From assembly GCA_031308135.1 (NCBI GenBank), contig JAHLJT010000631.1, forward strand, positions 195,724,685 through 195,788,684: DNA of 64,000 bases. The letters are read 5' to 3'. This DNA is from Acheta domesticus. Lineage: Eukaryota; Arthropoda; Insecta; Orthoptera; Gryllidae. How positions within the stretch are numbered: position 1 is the first letter of the stretch; the number at the start of each line of letters is the position of its first letter. The position numbers and the translations under genes were made by a program. This document shows positions 47,830 through 59,235 of the stretch, one piece after another. The notes beneath the pieces were generated by a model, which did not search any database, had not been told where the DNA came from, and saw only the letters and a list, made by a program, of their open reading frames with translations.

Positions 47830-48429
47830 ATGCCTTATTTTACGTGGTGAGACTCGGGCCATCAGGCCCGCTCTTCCGTCTGAACACGCGAATTTCACTA
47901 CGCTCCTTTCACCAACTAGCGGAGAAAGAAGGTATTATCGAGGCATGTGCGCGGGCGGCAGGTTGTATTAAGTATTACCCGATGTCAAGAAAATTGTAAT
48001 TTCAAAGATTCTTAGTTAATATATTAAGTATATCTGCCAACTATGCAAGACCGAAGGGCCATTCACAATTAAAACAATAACGTTTACATGACGACATGTA
48101 ATCTTGACGTACAAAATTGAGTCATTCAGAGCGATAGCGTAACCATAAGCCTCTCATCGATATCGATGCACTAAATATTCGGCACATAATTTATATTCGG
48201 GTGACGAAACAGGCGATTTGAATTTAGCTCAGAGGCGTCATTTAGGCTTGAGGATCTTTTATATGCAAGTAAATCTACTAACATGGGACTACTGGCTTTA
48301 CTTCCCCTCCGAAGGAAGGCGTACGAAGGATTTTTTCGCCCTTAAAAATCCACGGCTTCGATCGGGTTTGAACTCGCGAACTTGGGTTTGACAGTCCAGT
48401 ACACTAACCGTTACACCATCGAATCCCCT
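47830..48429 (-). mobile_element. SINE family A, minus-strand copy interrupted by repeat D
   Basis: The tRNA-like head (48429-48360) has ggtgtaacggttagtgtact, then gagttcaaaccc as box B. The body matches the plus-strand copy at 58111-58445 as far as cgcctgtttcgtcaccc. The match breaks where repeat D (47939-48198) lies, and resumes with taccttctttctcc at 47937-47830. The segment order shows that D inserted into an existing SINE A. A direct repeat of ttacaccatcgaatcc sits at the head border (48411-48426 and 48430-48445). Confidence 0.8.
47939..48198. repeat. Repeat D, copy 2, inserted in SINE A
   Basis: A 260-bp segment matching 47106-47374. It separates the head and body of SINE A from its 3' part. 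The match to the intact SINE A at 58.1 kb brackets the insertion to within a few bases (cgtcacc.. on one side, taccttc on the other). Confidence 0.8.
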
Positions 48430-48463
48430 TTACACCATCGAATCCGCTGATAAATCCGCTGAG

Positions 48464-48925
48464 TATCAACTGATGTCACTGCAGCACCTGCTTTGTGACA
48501 CGGAGGTCCTAATGTTCGAGCCCCGACGGTGGAAGGACCTTCGACACTAGTTACATAGCTAGGTCGAATTCATCCGCTGTACGGAGAATAATTCTTGCGG
48601 CCGCTCTGATCGGTAGTTTTCCGTGGTTTCTCCGATCGATACTAAGCGAATGACGGAGCAGTTCTCTAATGACCAGTCAAGAACCACGCAAAACCTTTCT
48701 TGCCCTTCCTTATCCTAACCTTGTCTCTTCCTTGTCCTAACTTCACCCGTTACTTACTTACACTTGCATGCACTAAACTAATACACATGCCGAGAAACCG
48801 GTCGGGAGTTTAGAGCTTGTTCCGGCTGGAGCGCTGTTTCGTTATTTGGAGATATCTGATTGGGGAAAAACCCACTAGCCGATGGGTAGGTCGGCGCCGG
48901 ATCTCACCATCTATATAATATCTGA
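48464..48925 (+). mobile_element. SINE family C, copy 3 (plus strand)
   Basis: Begins near tcaactgatgtcactgcagc, with box B gttcgagcccc. The body contains ggtagttttccgtggtttct and gagcgctgtttcg. It shows clear similarity to the minus-strand copy at 45640-46275 over its whole length (for example gccgctctgat), although diverged. It lacks the aatgacctt 3' end found in the other copies, and is thus probably 3'-truncated or too diverged to see. Confidence 0.65.
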
Positions 48926-48929
48926 AGTA

Positions 48930-51510
48930 AAGTACCAGAGAAGACAATGTGTTGGTTGGACATGTAGGAGAAACAGTCTGTTACCAGAAGGTTCGTTCTG
49001 AAGTCAAACATCGCTCCGTTGCAAGTCAATAACAAAGTGACTAAAAAACTTCGGATGACATTTTAGGATAATGTCGACTTTATTTACATGACATTCAGAC
49101 TTCGCTCTCTGCACTGAGTAATGAAACGTATCATCCACCCGTCTGTGTCAAACAAAGACCTTTGTGTCCATTCCATGGGATTGAGTATACAATTTGCATC
49201 TACTGCAACCTAATGTAGCGCAATCTACATTTCCGAATGAAACGTGGTTAGTCTGGATAATTGACTGTAATTGTACGTGCCTTTTCTACTGTTTGCTCTT
49301 GGAATAAAGGTAGGTTCTACTCAACTGCCTAAAATCCACCTCAAAAGACGTTCGGGGTCAGGTATTCTATTTCATTGTGGTGTAGAGTATCTGCGCTAGA
49401 AAGAGAAGCGACCAAGAGCAACGAATAACTTATTAACAGTGCACCGTCGATGAACTATTATGTCCATCAAACAGAGAAGTAGTGCGCGCTGGTGTCAGAA
49501 TAGTGGAACGTTTCGTAGTAAGAGGATAATAATTGACGTGTAGGCCCGACCTATATCCAGGCTTTGCTTAATGTTTGAGAGTCATCATCCCGTGAGTGTC
49601 ATTCGGTTAAAAATATAATGAATGAAGAATGACTATGAGTCTAATAGTGCGACGCCAATTATTTACAAGAAATCTACAAAAATGAAAGAATGCGGTACTG
49701 AGTGCCGCTACGCGCCCCGCCGGAGGTTACGCACCCTGTTAAGCGATTGAGTAATTTCAGAAAATGCCAATTAAAATGGCGGATGAAGGCCAACATTGAA
49801 AAATATCATTTCTTGTTGTTGTCATAATATTTTCAATTCACTAGATTGTAATACGATTGTTAATTTTTGAGTTTCTTCAATAATAATCTATATTAGTAAA
49901 GTATTGAATACACTATATCTCTATTAAATACGTTAATATTTTTCTTACTTTAACGAAGTCTTTCTATTATTTTGGCGGCAAACATTTCCTTTTGGAATCT
50001 ATTAGGTAAGTAAAGTAATCAATATTTTTATTCAGGTTGCATCGTTACGCAAGCGACTTAAAATGTCTTCAATTTTCTTTAATGAAATGACAATTAGTTC
50101 ATTTTTAGGACACATAATGTGTGATTCAATGCCAAACCTTATCTGATATCTGTGACCAGCATTGCAAAATATGCATTTAAAATTGGCAGCTGACGCCAAC
50201 ATGACAGACTCGGAACTTATTGCATTGTATTCCATGGAAATAAATGATTCTTAATAAATTCATACAAGTAAAATTAATTTGAAAATTCTCAGGGTCGGAT
50301 ACACAACTTAAATGGTGCGTTTGCATATTTAGATGCTAGTTTAAAACTTAATCTTCGTAAAACCAGAGATTTTAAATTTGAATTATGAGCTACGTAACCA
50401 TCTAGATATGTGTTGGGTTTGTGCTTGTCTGTATATGAAAAATTCTAGTTGCTGGCAGTTTTGTCCAATCCTTTACGTAGTTCCCTTTATTATTTTCATG
50501 AGGATTCTGTAACATTCTTGTAGAACCTTAAGCAACGGGCCAAGCATTACATGCTATCGTTAACTGTCCAATGAGGTTGTATTTTAAATCCTAGAACTGA
50601 GTGGTGTCCTGATCCTACATCCCTATATAACCCATCCTCCACCATCATAAATATTTCAAAACACGTCGGATATTCTGTACATGGCCTAATACCGAGAAAA
50701 TAATAGCCTGTATTCTTAAAACCCTCCTTTCAAATAATATCAAACCAATTAAAAAGCTTTGCAACCATTCTTAGGTGAATTCAGTTAGAAATCCACCACT
50801 TACTGTTTGGTTTGTTCACTTTGAATGAGAGACTTCATCAATGTTCAAGGCAAAATCTGTCGCCACTAACTCATCCACATCTCCCAGAGCCTACACTTGT
50901 CGCGCTGCGCCAACCCATGCATCGAAAGCAACAACAGCGAGCTCTCATGGCCGATTTGGAGTTTGGTGTACTCATTTCATTTAGCTACTTGATATTCAAT
51001 ATGTTGTTGGTATCTTAATAAAACTCAAACAAGAATTGATCTATTGGGCCGAATAATGGTCTGAGTTTAAATATTTGCTAATCATATTTCACAAGGAATA
51101 GTGGTATTTATGTAGACTTATGTAGCTTGTGTATACGTACAGTATATTATAACATGCACACCATGTTCTCGGTAACGGTATATGTTACCGGACTACTTGA
51201 ACAATTAGTGAAAGAAAGTACCGTGTAGCGTTTCTGCTAGTGCTGTATATTTCATAAGTGAACGCTTCAACTGTTAAGAATGACGACAAAAGAATAACTA
51301 GCACTAACACACACCCTCCACGCAGGCAGCCGCATTCCATACCGCCACGCCTATTTTAACCATAAGATTTAAAATATCACTATGCCTGTAAAGTGCACAC
51401 GCTATACCCTCCAATCCCTCCGCAATATTGCGATCACATTCCAAACCTCCATTAGAAATAAAGCACGCGATTTGTCAAGAGGGTAAACCCTGACCGCAGC
51501 AACATTTCAG
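48930..51510. other. AT-rich sequence, no gene recognised
   Basis: No recognisable ORF or repeat. Short patches of mixed composition (for example 49690-49740) are not enough to assign function. Confidence 0.45.
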
Positions 51511-51529
51511 CCTCACAGGCGTGCAGTTC

Positions 51530-52090
51530 CCTTCATTTTCTTCTTCCTCGCGCCGGATACTGTACTTTCCGTGCCGCGCATGCGTCGCGATGCAACGCAT
51601 CATCTGCTACCCGTCGTCGCAGGCATCAAAGGCGCGCGGCGCGGTGCGGAGCAGCAGCGCGGCGGTGGCGAACGGAAGTGACCCCGTTTCCGCCGCCTGC
51701 GTACGTCGCGCTTCATTACCGCCGACCGCTTGCACCCCTCCCCCACCTCCCGCAACCGCCGCCACCGCCATTTTTCGTGGCGCGCTGCATTGTGGGCGCA
51801 GCGCAGCGCCGTGAGCGGAGCGGAACGCCCCCACCCTCTCGTCCGCTTGCCCGGTCGCCCGCCGCCCGCCGCCCGCCGCCCGACGCCCGCCGCCCGCCGC
51901 CCGCCGCCCGCCGCCCGCCGCCCGCCGCCCGCCGCCCGCCGCCCGCCGCCCGCCGCCCGCCGCCCGCCGCCCGCCGCCCGCCGCCCGCCGCCCGCCCCTT
52001 TTGGAAACCGCCCCGCGCAGCACAGCAGCGCTGCGGGTGATTTTTCAGGCGCTGCTTGTGCGGATAGGGATGGCGTTGCCTCGGGCTGTA
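51530..52090. other. CpG island with heptamer array
   Basis: CpG-rich sequence contains the (CCGCCCG)n array at about 51858-51997 and ends by 52.09 kb, just left of the piggyBac-type element. The frames open across the array (polyproline/arginine) are artefacts. A regulatory role is possible but not shown. Confidence 0.5.
51858..51997 (+). repeat. (CCGCCCG)n heptamer array
   Basis: About twenty uninterrupted heptamers. The opposite strand has regular GGGCGG units capable of G-quadruplex or i-motif formation. Its regularity contrasts with the irregular CCGCCCC array at 42.2 kb. Confidence 0.95.
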
Positions 52091-52164
52091 GCTTCGTCAG
52101 CGTTGTTTCTGTAAACAGATGCCATTATTTTATAATAATGATGATAATAAAAATAATAATATAC

Positions 52165-53864
52165 TTAACCCTGCTGTGGTCCTCGGGTCCATTTCGATCC
52201 AAAACACATTTTAACTTTTTGTACAGCTTAAGAAAATGGTGCGATCGTTCTGATACTCCAAGACAATTATTTTTTTACTGTTTTCTAGGCGTATATAAAA
52301 TGTCATTAATTTATTTTCAATACGAAAGGAATTATAATTTTTTTTACACATAAGGTCTTCGGGTCCATTTGGACCCGTGACATTTCTCATGTTGAACTCT
52401 CGTTAGAAATTTCATATAATAACTCGGTACTTTCGTAGAAATCAACTATGGAAGGATTGTATTGTCATTGGAGACTTTATCTTCTCGTAAGGTTTACAAT
52501 AACAATATTTCCTCGTACAATACTATCAAACTACGAATATACTATCGAAGTTCTACGTACAGCTGGGAGCAATCTCAGCTCTCAAAACTACGGCAAGACG
52601 GTACTTTCTAAAACTAGAACGTAGTATTCTGATGTGTTTCTTCTTCTTCCGATAATGTGCAATCTTCAATTGTATGTAACAATCAATGAATAATTAGGCG
52701 TTTCCGAGGCAATTGTCCATTTCGGCAGCACATGCCAAAGACTTGGCAAACACGGAGGGAAATTTTGAATGAAACTCGTTACGTGTGGAATGCACAACCT
52801 CTGGCAAACAAGAAGGGCAACCTAGAGAACAAAATTTGGGAATAAAAGTTGTGATACAATGATCCTCACTTCTGAAGGATAACAATATAACTCCTGACAA
52901 TTTCTTTACATCATACAACATACAAGTTGGGTCAGGAGCTTCTCAAACGGCACATCACTCTCAGTAGAACTAAGCGCAAAAACAAATCTTCTATACCGCC
53001 AAAACTTCTCCAGCCAAAGGGCACAACAAGCTAATATTCTACTTTCCCTTTAGCGAGTTACCCGATATTAGTATCGTATGTGCCACGAATGAACAAGTGT
53101 GTTGCTCTTCAAAGCACCCTTTACAATGATGCAAGAGGCTGCGAATCTGGAGAAAAGAAACCAGAAATAATGACCACTTATAATTCTACAAAAGTAGCTG
53201 TTGATACGATTAGTTCTTATTCATAGAAAAAATACATTTTGTGGCCTATTGTGGATCTCTATAACAAAATAAATATTTTACATCAATTCAAACGTTTTTT
53301 TCACAAAAACAAATTTGATTGCTAATAAAATGTTATAAAAAATAACACTTTTTATAGAAAACTTAGGGAATTGTTTGTAAAGCGTTATTGAACGCAGAAC
53401 ACATCTGCCACAAACTTCACCAGGAGAAGAAAAAAACTAGAAATCCGATGCAAAATTCAGTCTTAAAAATTAAGTTTTTTTAGATTCTATTTGAAAAGGG
53501 GGAAAATGGAGTGTGTTACAAAACAGATAACAAAATCCTTTTTGCTGCTCCAAATAAAAACTTTTACAGGTAAAAATCATGTCAATCATATTTGTACTAC
53601 ATGTGTGTAATACAATGTTTCTATGTGTGCAGTTCATTATTTTGCTGCCACGCATATTCAGAGACCATTATTTTAATTATTGCACAACCTTATAAATAAA
53701 ATAAATGTGTATAATTTACATTTAGGTGTATAACTTAAACTTCCTATTAAGAATACTAAATATGATCAGTGGAAAAGTAAATAATCTGCAAGAGAAATTA
53801 TATGGGTCCATTTGGACCCAAGGATCTTGACAAGAAGTATATTTGAGGACCGCAGCCGGGTTAA
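52165..53864. mobile_element. piggyBac-type DNA transposon, decayed or non-autonomous
   Basis: TTAA flanks both ends (52165-52168 and 53861-53864), the piggyBac target duplication. The left end ccctgctgtggtcctc and the inverted right end cccggctgcggtcctc form 16-bp terminal inverted repeats with two mismatches. Subterminal palindromes gggtccatttggaccc lie at 52361-52376 and 53804-53819, with a related gggtccatttcgatcc next to the left end. Internal frames are short, with no recognisable DDD transposase, so the element is non-autonomous or decayed. The distance between TTAA sites is about 1.7 kb. Confidence 0.85.
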
Positions 53865-53867
53865 GCA

Positions 53868-53950
53868 TGTAGAGACCATTGATCACATTGTCTCACTTGT
53901 TGAATCCTACCAAAAACCGAATACATGGCAAGACGCGATAGGGTATGTAA
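53868..53950 (+). pseudogene. Fragment of the restriction-endonuclease-type LINE
   Basis: A stretch reading gtagagaccattgatcacatt...cgaatacatggcaagacgcg matches 22775-22855 of the LINE at 21.1-23.4 kb, in the zinc-knuckle region (ETIDHIVS). It lies at the outer right border of the piggyBac-type element. Only about 80 bases survive, so how it got here is unclear. Confidence 0.7.
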
Positions 53951-54099
53951 TAACGTAACAACAATAATAATAATAATAATTAGATTAGATTAGATTTATT
54001 TAAACTGCAATTGGGCATAACCCGGTGGCAGCTAATTATAAAACATAAATATACACAGCCTTTCTGTAATATAGAACTCTAAAACCACTAATAATAATA

Positions 54100-54150
54100 A
54101 TAATAACAACAACAATAATAATAATAATAAGAAGAAGAAGAAGAAGAAGA
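54100..54150 (+). repeat. (AAT)n(AAG)n microsatellite in the LINE 3' UTR
   Basis: Runs of aat then aag repeats. Together with the (CA)n tract near 54249-54281 and the cacttcactg repeats just after it, they sit within the 3' UTR of the minus-strand LINE. Confidence 0.8.
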
Positions 54151-54248
54151 AGCAAATTATATACTAATTGTAGTAATAATAATGGCAAAATAATGATAAT
54201 AATATAAAAACTGACTGATTCATAAAACATTAAATTACATTAAGAGAG

Positions 54249-54284
<36 letters not shown>

Positions 54285-54449
54285 TTAGCATCACACTGCA
54301 CTTCACTGCACTTCACTGCACTTCACTACACTAAGACCTGAAAACATTTCCTTCTTTATTTCTCTGCTATACACTGCACTACACCTCACTTCACAACAGA
54401 ACACTTATGCATGGCTGTATAACCCACTATTCTCCCTCATTTACTTAAT

Positions 54450-54934
54450 AATACCCTAAATTAATTTCCTAAACTGTTGAACACTTTGAGGAAAGGGTTC
54501 AAAGGTTTTTGCAGGCAATCTATTCCATTCCGTAATCGTTCGATTTGTAAAAGAAAATTTCCCGACATCCGTTCTCTGCTGTCTTAAATTTATTTTGTGC
54601 CTGTGATCCACTGTACTGATGTATGTAGGAATACATAGCCGCCGATTAATTTCTTTCCAACTGGATGACCATTATAAGCTTTATACAAGGCGCAGAGTCT
54701 TGCTACTGATCGCCTGTTTTTGAGTGAATTCCCACCCTGCCGTTTTCTTGTCCCTGAAAGTAATTTAGCTGCCCTATGCTGAATCCTTTCCAAGTGTTTA
54801 CACTGCATAATCTTGTGCGGATCCCAACAAATTGTTCCATATTCCAATAATAATAAACAAAAGCCGCTGTAGAGAAGTTGCTCAGAGTAAGATTTAATTC
54901 CGGGAGCGTCAATCCCTTGGGTTATTATTCTCAT
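54450..54934 (-). pseudogene. LINE ORF2 C-terminal region
   Basis: Read on the minus strand, a frame from 54934 gives LLEYGTICWDPHK, CKHLERIQHRAAKLLSG and ARLCALYKAYNGHPVGKKLI. Another frame continues with HKINLRQQRTDVGKFSF, NRTITEWNRLPAK and SVQQFRKLI before the stop. These are the thumb-downstream and C-terminal segments of LINE ORF2. At least one frameshift, near 54.6 kb, separates them. Confidence 0.8.
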
Positions 54935-54946
54935 AAATTCATAGAT

Positions 54947-55270
54947 TCATTGATATTTATTTCATTTGCTTTGGGCATTAAGCCCCGTGGCAACTTCTTT
55001 ACACATAATATACATCAATACAATAAAATAATACTATGGGAACACTAAAATGCATACAATACAATATTATTTCGTTTAAGGCGGGCCTACTAAATGCAGA
55101 GTCCCTTCACAGACTACTGATCTTATCGCTTATTACTAGAATCTAATCTTAACTTAAACGTCCTGATGTTTGTGTGCAAAGTCTCTAAATCCATTTAGCA
55201 CGTCTTCTAAATCCAGATAGGCAATTTGTGGAAAAAAGTCTAGATCTGTCACCGTCTGTTGTTAAGAGAA
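54947..55270 (-). mobile_element. Second LINE 3' UTR fragment (minus strand)
   Basis: On the minus strand it ends in gaagttgccacggggcttaa then tgcccaaagcaaatg, which matches the 3' end of the neighbouring LINE (gccaccgggttatgcccaat). Upstream is a non-coding stretch with little similarity to the other. The tail is short A/T-rich sequence (caaatgaaataaatat). It probably represents a separate insertion of a related family. Confidence 0.6.
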
Positions 55271-55279
55271 GTGAGCTTG

Positions 55280-56680
55280 GATAATCGAACGTCATATCAA
55301 CAGATTTCATAGTGGATTATGAGCCTCTAAAAAGTATTATCGTAATTTCCAGATAATTTGTTAAGTCAGGAAACGAAAAATTCCCACAAGTGCTAGTCGT
55401 AAATGGGGTCTTCAGGAACCACACTTCAAGGTGATGAAATGTTTAAGCCCCTGGGTCTTACACATACACCTTAGTATTATTTTTCTGGATTTGTTAAAAG
55501 AACACTGTTATTTGTCCTAGAAATGACAAAAAACTAGCGCCAATGGTGTTTGAATGGTCGTTATTGACCGAGTATTTGATGCAACCTTGAATAACAAAAG
55601 AAATGCTGTTTGAATAATTATCTCGATTAACGTATGCCCCCTGGTACATAATCATCAGACATCTTCATATAGAACTGGACATTTGAATCAATTACCAATT
55701 ACATTTTCTTCCTGTCGTCAAATTCTTCACTATCCTCCAAACAGCTCCGTGCACCAGCACCTTTATCCTCGATAAAGAATTTTCATCTACATTTGCATAT
55801 AATGTAGATGCAAATAACGAATTTGCTTTCTACGAGAATGAAATTTTATTTCCTAGAAGATCTGTTCAGTCCCCCCTTAACATAAAGAAACCATTACTTC
55901 ATCTCTCACTCCATACCGGTCTTCCCTCTACCTTTAATTTCATAAAAATAAATAACATTCTTTATAGAGATACCTAGTGGGATCTTCACTCAGTAAACAG
56001 GGGTACGATGCGCTCAGTTGCAGTTACTCATGGCTTCGGGCAATTGTAGTGCATCCATACATTGTATTATCTAAATATAAGCTAACTTTCCACCTGTAGA
56101 GTAGAAATCCCACTCATCTGCTTAAATTATTTTTCGCTATAATTTTATAAAATACAATACTATGTGTTAAAGATAATGCAAAGCTGTACCTGCCACTGAT
56201 GCAAAACTCAATGTAGGTTTTATCGAATTTGTTTATTTTGTGATTTAAAGTAATAAGTACAAGAAATGTTGAGCTCAAGTGAGAACTCTTGTAAGCAAAA
56301 CAATATGAAATATGTTTGACGTTTGTGTTAAACTTAATTATGAATGTTCTTTGGTAGAGATGAAAATAAAATCTGTGAGAAATTTCATTTTTATAACTTC
56401 AAGAAAAACATGAAAAATCGTTCTTCCGGGAAGGGGCGTAATATAATCGTTGTTGAAAGTCTGCTCTTAGAGTTTCTCTTGGAAGTAGTAAAAGAATGAT
56501 TCTATAAATAGAAGAGTTATTGAGAGAGTGATTTAAAATTAAGATACACTGCGACAAGTTTGACTATAAGGTACTTCCTTTCAGTCTTAGTGAAGATCCA
56601 GGTTAATTAGCACAATGTTTATTTGTTGGTTGTTTAAACACCACAGCATCTCCTGTTGTCACTTGACATTAATTTTAACA
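55280..56680. other. AT-rich sequence, no gene recognised
   Basis: No open frame of note. A 10-bp-stem hairpin (catctacatt...aatgtagatg at about 55788-55813) is present, but no known element contains it. Confidence 0.5.
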
Positions 56681-56689
56681 TTAATTTTA

Positions 56690-57245
56690 GTTACAGGAAG
56701 ACTCCGAAAAAAGTTTGAACTTTTGCAATTTTCGAAAAATTAGAATTTTCAACGAATATGAGACCTGCATCATTATCTTAAAAGTTCTTCACTCTATCCA
56801 ACAAAACATTTCATTTAAAACGATGAAGCCATTTTTTTTATTTTGAAAATGTCACAGGGCTTCGCGTAAAGTACCCCACAAAAATATCGGATTCAAATTG
56901 AAATATCGGATTCAAATTCAAGGGTCCATGACAGCAGCCACATCTATTGTGGAATATCATTCTTTGGGGGAGTGAAATCGGCTGAAAGGTTTAGATGCTA
57001 GCGTATTCACAGATGGATGGACAGTCAGCCGGTTTGCCGTCATTCTATTCTTCGGTATCAAGGACCCATAAAACATGAATTCTGGCTACACCACGTGTTG
57101 GAGAATTTTTTTAACAACTGATTTATCCACGTTTTCGTCACTAGGGCCCTGTAAAAAAAGTTTAGCTGCCGAAAATTCGCCGTTTTTTCCGCACAGCCTT
57201 ACATAACTTTCTCTCTACTGCGTAAGCGGTAGCGAGAAAGTAAAA
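56690..57245 (+). mobile_element. Hairpin-ended repeat family, copy 3
   Basis: Matches the minus-strand copy at 4781-5330 and the 3' part of the copy at 9900-11278. Shared landmarks in order are cttttgcaattttcgaaaaa, gaaaatgtcacaggg, ggtttagatgctagcg, an acagatggatggacagtca tract, actgatttatccacgttttc and the final hairpin actttctctctactgcg...gagaaagt at 57205-57241, followed by taaa. No coding capacity. Confidence 0.7.
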
Positions 57246-57289
57246 TGAACTCCCGTGAGCGTATGTTTAGAAACTGAAAGGTAGCGAAC

Positions 57290-57510
57290 GAACACTAAAA
57301 AGCCATCGCCGGAGTTTGCGTTACTAAATTGCGGAGCTGTGCGCGGGGCGTGGCGGGATGGGGGGGGGCGGGGCCGGCTGGGTCTATTGAACCGTCCGTC
57401 AGCAAGCACCACGTCTGCCCGGCAAGCGTCGCGTCGGCGCAAGAGGACACGGCGTAATTGCGTGCAGAGCGCGCTCGCCGGCGGAGCTACCTCGGCGCGC
57501 GACCAGAGAT
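57290..57510. other. CpG-rich island
   Basis: CpG-dense segment with a G-run (about 57361-57367), immediately downstream of the hairpin-ended element. No promoter elements identified. Confidence 0.45.
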
Positions 57511-57649
57511 GACACCGTGAAGAGCCCCTAGTTACGGAGGGTGGCGCTTGCCTTTGCTTCACTGACTCCGGCATTTGATAACCAGTTGAACTGGACGGGG
57601 TTTTGGGTGAGTTGGGAACCACTAATATTCCAAAAACCAATAATAATAT

Positions 57650-57746
57650 ATGAATTATCTTGGCTGTCCGGGAAATATATAAGATGGGCGAAACGTCGGC
57701 AACACAGCCTTCGAGCAGCCACACCCGGACAGCCAAGATCATTCAC
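57650..57746. repeat. Long-stem hairpin with CGAAACGTCGG in the loop
   Basis: gaattatcttggctgtccgg on the left and its inverted complement on the right (cccggacagccaagatcatt) form a 23-bp stem with two mismatches. The loop of about 50 bases carries gcgaaacgtcggcaacacag. The loop sequence recurs at 60866-60892 in another context. The role is unknown. It could be the terminus of an element. Confidence 0.65.
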
Positions 57747-58110
57747 ACGACTCCGACCGCGGAAGCCTACGACTTCAATAATAATATTCTTGAAACTATC
57801 CCAAATGTCTTCGGTTGTTATTATTTCTCCTTAACTTGTGAGTGCCGCTTGGGGAACTATCGGGTGAAATTATATTAAATGTCGGCGGCCGAATAGGTTG
57901 CGCTAGTCTTTGTATATAGGGAGGCTACGCCGAGCATTAGTGAGCAGTATTAGTAAGAAAAGACATCAATTGGAATGGATTACCTGCAGTACAACTAAAA
58001 CTCAGAATGTGGGTATATTCAAAAATAAATTGGAATCATATAAATTATAATTTATTATTTGTCTCATGTTTAAAATATGGCAAATAGTATTGTCTATATT
58101 TATTATTGCA

Positions 58111-58445
58111 GCGTCGACTGTGTAACTGTTAGCGTGTCGGACTGTTAAACCGAAGTTCGCGGGTTCAAATTGCATCGAAGCAGTGGATTTTTAAGGGCGA
58201 AGAAATTCTTCGTACACCTTTCTTGGAGAAGTAAAGCCGGCTGTCCCATGTTCATAGATTTCCTGCATGTAAAATATAAATGCTAAATGAAGCCTCTAAG
58301 CTAAATTCCAATCGCTTGTTTCGTCGCCCAAGAAATACCTTCTTTCTCTGTTAATTGGTGAAAGTAGCGTAGCGAAATTTCCGTGGTAAGACGGAAGAGC
58401 AGGCTTCATGGTCTGAGTCTCGCTACGCAAAAGAAGGCTTCAATT
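58111..58445 (+). mobile_element. tRNA-derived SINE, family A (plus-strand copy)
   Basis: The head, gtgtaactgttagcgtgtcg followed by gactgttaaaccgaag and cgggttcaaattgc (box B), closely resembles a tRNA with a GTT anticodon, Asn-like. The body continues with ggatttttaagggcgaag and cgcttgtttcgtcgccc, then taccttctttctctg, ending near acgcaaaagaaggct. This is the uninterrupted form of the minus-strand copy at 47830-48429. It is not a working tRNA: the head lacks complete stems and no acceptor end is present. Confidence 0.8.
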
Positions 58446-58689
58446 CAATATTATGTAAAAATGAGTTATATTACGTAAAAAGGATTAAAATATTGTGGTG
58501 CAAATTTCGTTGTGCAATGAGACATTTTTCACAGTATCTTTGACATGTAAAAAATACAATAGTATGTTTGACATGTTTGCAATAACTCAGAACACCATTT
58601 CAAATAAGAAATTAATGCCTACTTTCTATCACTCCAAACCCGCAAACAGAGGTTACAAGTCCTGCCATAAGAATTTAACTTTTGTTCGC

Positions 58690-58910
58690 TGGCCGTGCCC
58701 AATTGCGGCCTGGCGTCCGGCGGCATGGCGGCGCTGCGGCGAAGCCCCCGTGGATGGAGGCGTAGGCAGAGCACGGACGGGTCGCGCCCGGGTCTATAAG
58801 TCAGGGGGCAGCCAATCAGGGGCGCCGCTTCACAAAGTGCGCGCGGTGCGTGAGCGAGGGCCTCCACCGGGGCGGAGAAAGGGGCAGGCGGAAGGTGGCC
58901 GAGTCTAGGC
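58690..58910. other. CpG-rich block
   Basis: CpG-rich sequence between AT-rich DNA and the 12-bp minisatellite. No gene recognised. Confidence 0.4.
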
Positions 58911-59049
58911 ACTGGCGGAGGGAATGCCGGAAGCGGAAGCGAAATAGGAGGCGGAGATGGTGGTGGCGAATGCTAAAGGGGCGGTGATGATGCAATGGCA
59001 GTGACGGAGGCGATGACCGAGGCGGTCTCCGAGGCGCTGATCAAGTTGA

Positions 59050-59235
59050 TGGTGACGGTGGCAGTGACGGAGGCGGTGACGGAGGCGGTGACGGAGGCGG
59101 TGACGGAGGCGGTGACGAGGCGGTGACGGAGGCGGTGTCGGAGGCGGTGACGGAGGCGGTGACGGATGCGGTGACGGAGGCGGTGACGGAGGCGATGACG
59201 GAGGCGGTGACGGAGGCGGTGACGGAGGCGGGGGC
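59050..59235 (+). repeat. 12-bp minisatellite (ggcggtgacgga)
   Basis: About fifteen units of 12 bases (ggcggtgacgga, equivalent to gaggcggtgacg) with few changes. Open frames in both directions (TEAVTEAV on plus, RHRLRHRL on minus) come directly from the repeat and are not evidence of a gene. Confidence 0.9.

Larger units (their letters stand above)
53978..54934 (-). mobile_element. CR1/Jockey-group LINE 3' end (minus strand)
   Basis: The minus-strand C-terminal coding part has LLEYGTICWDP, RRAAKLLSGTRKRQ and SVARLCALYKAYNG, then after a frameshift RTDVGKFSFTNRTITEW and NRLPAKTFEPF before a stop near 54450. The 3' UTR contains (CA)n and (AAG)n/(AAT)n microsatellites and ends in gccaccgggttatgcccaat and a (TAATC)n-type tail at about 53985. 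The LLEYG..CWDP block and the NRLP block before the stop are typical of this group. It is 5'-truncated; the RT core is not present. Confidence 0.8.

Noticed and set aside
52694..52921. Minus-strand frame inside the piggyBac-type element as a transposase remnant
   Set aside because: It is 75 codons with scattered Cys but no DDD catalytic motif or recognisable Cys-rich end domain.
55788..55813. Short hairpin as a microRNA precursor
   Set aside because: The stem is only about 10 bp with a tiny loop, far below the usual precursor length.
58111..58185. Possible tRNA-Asn gene (GTT anticodon)
   Set aside because: Box A- and B-like motifs are present, but the acceptor and D stems do not pair well, and the sequence continues into a SINE body shared with 48.4 kb. 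It is a SINE head.
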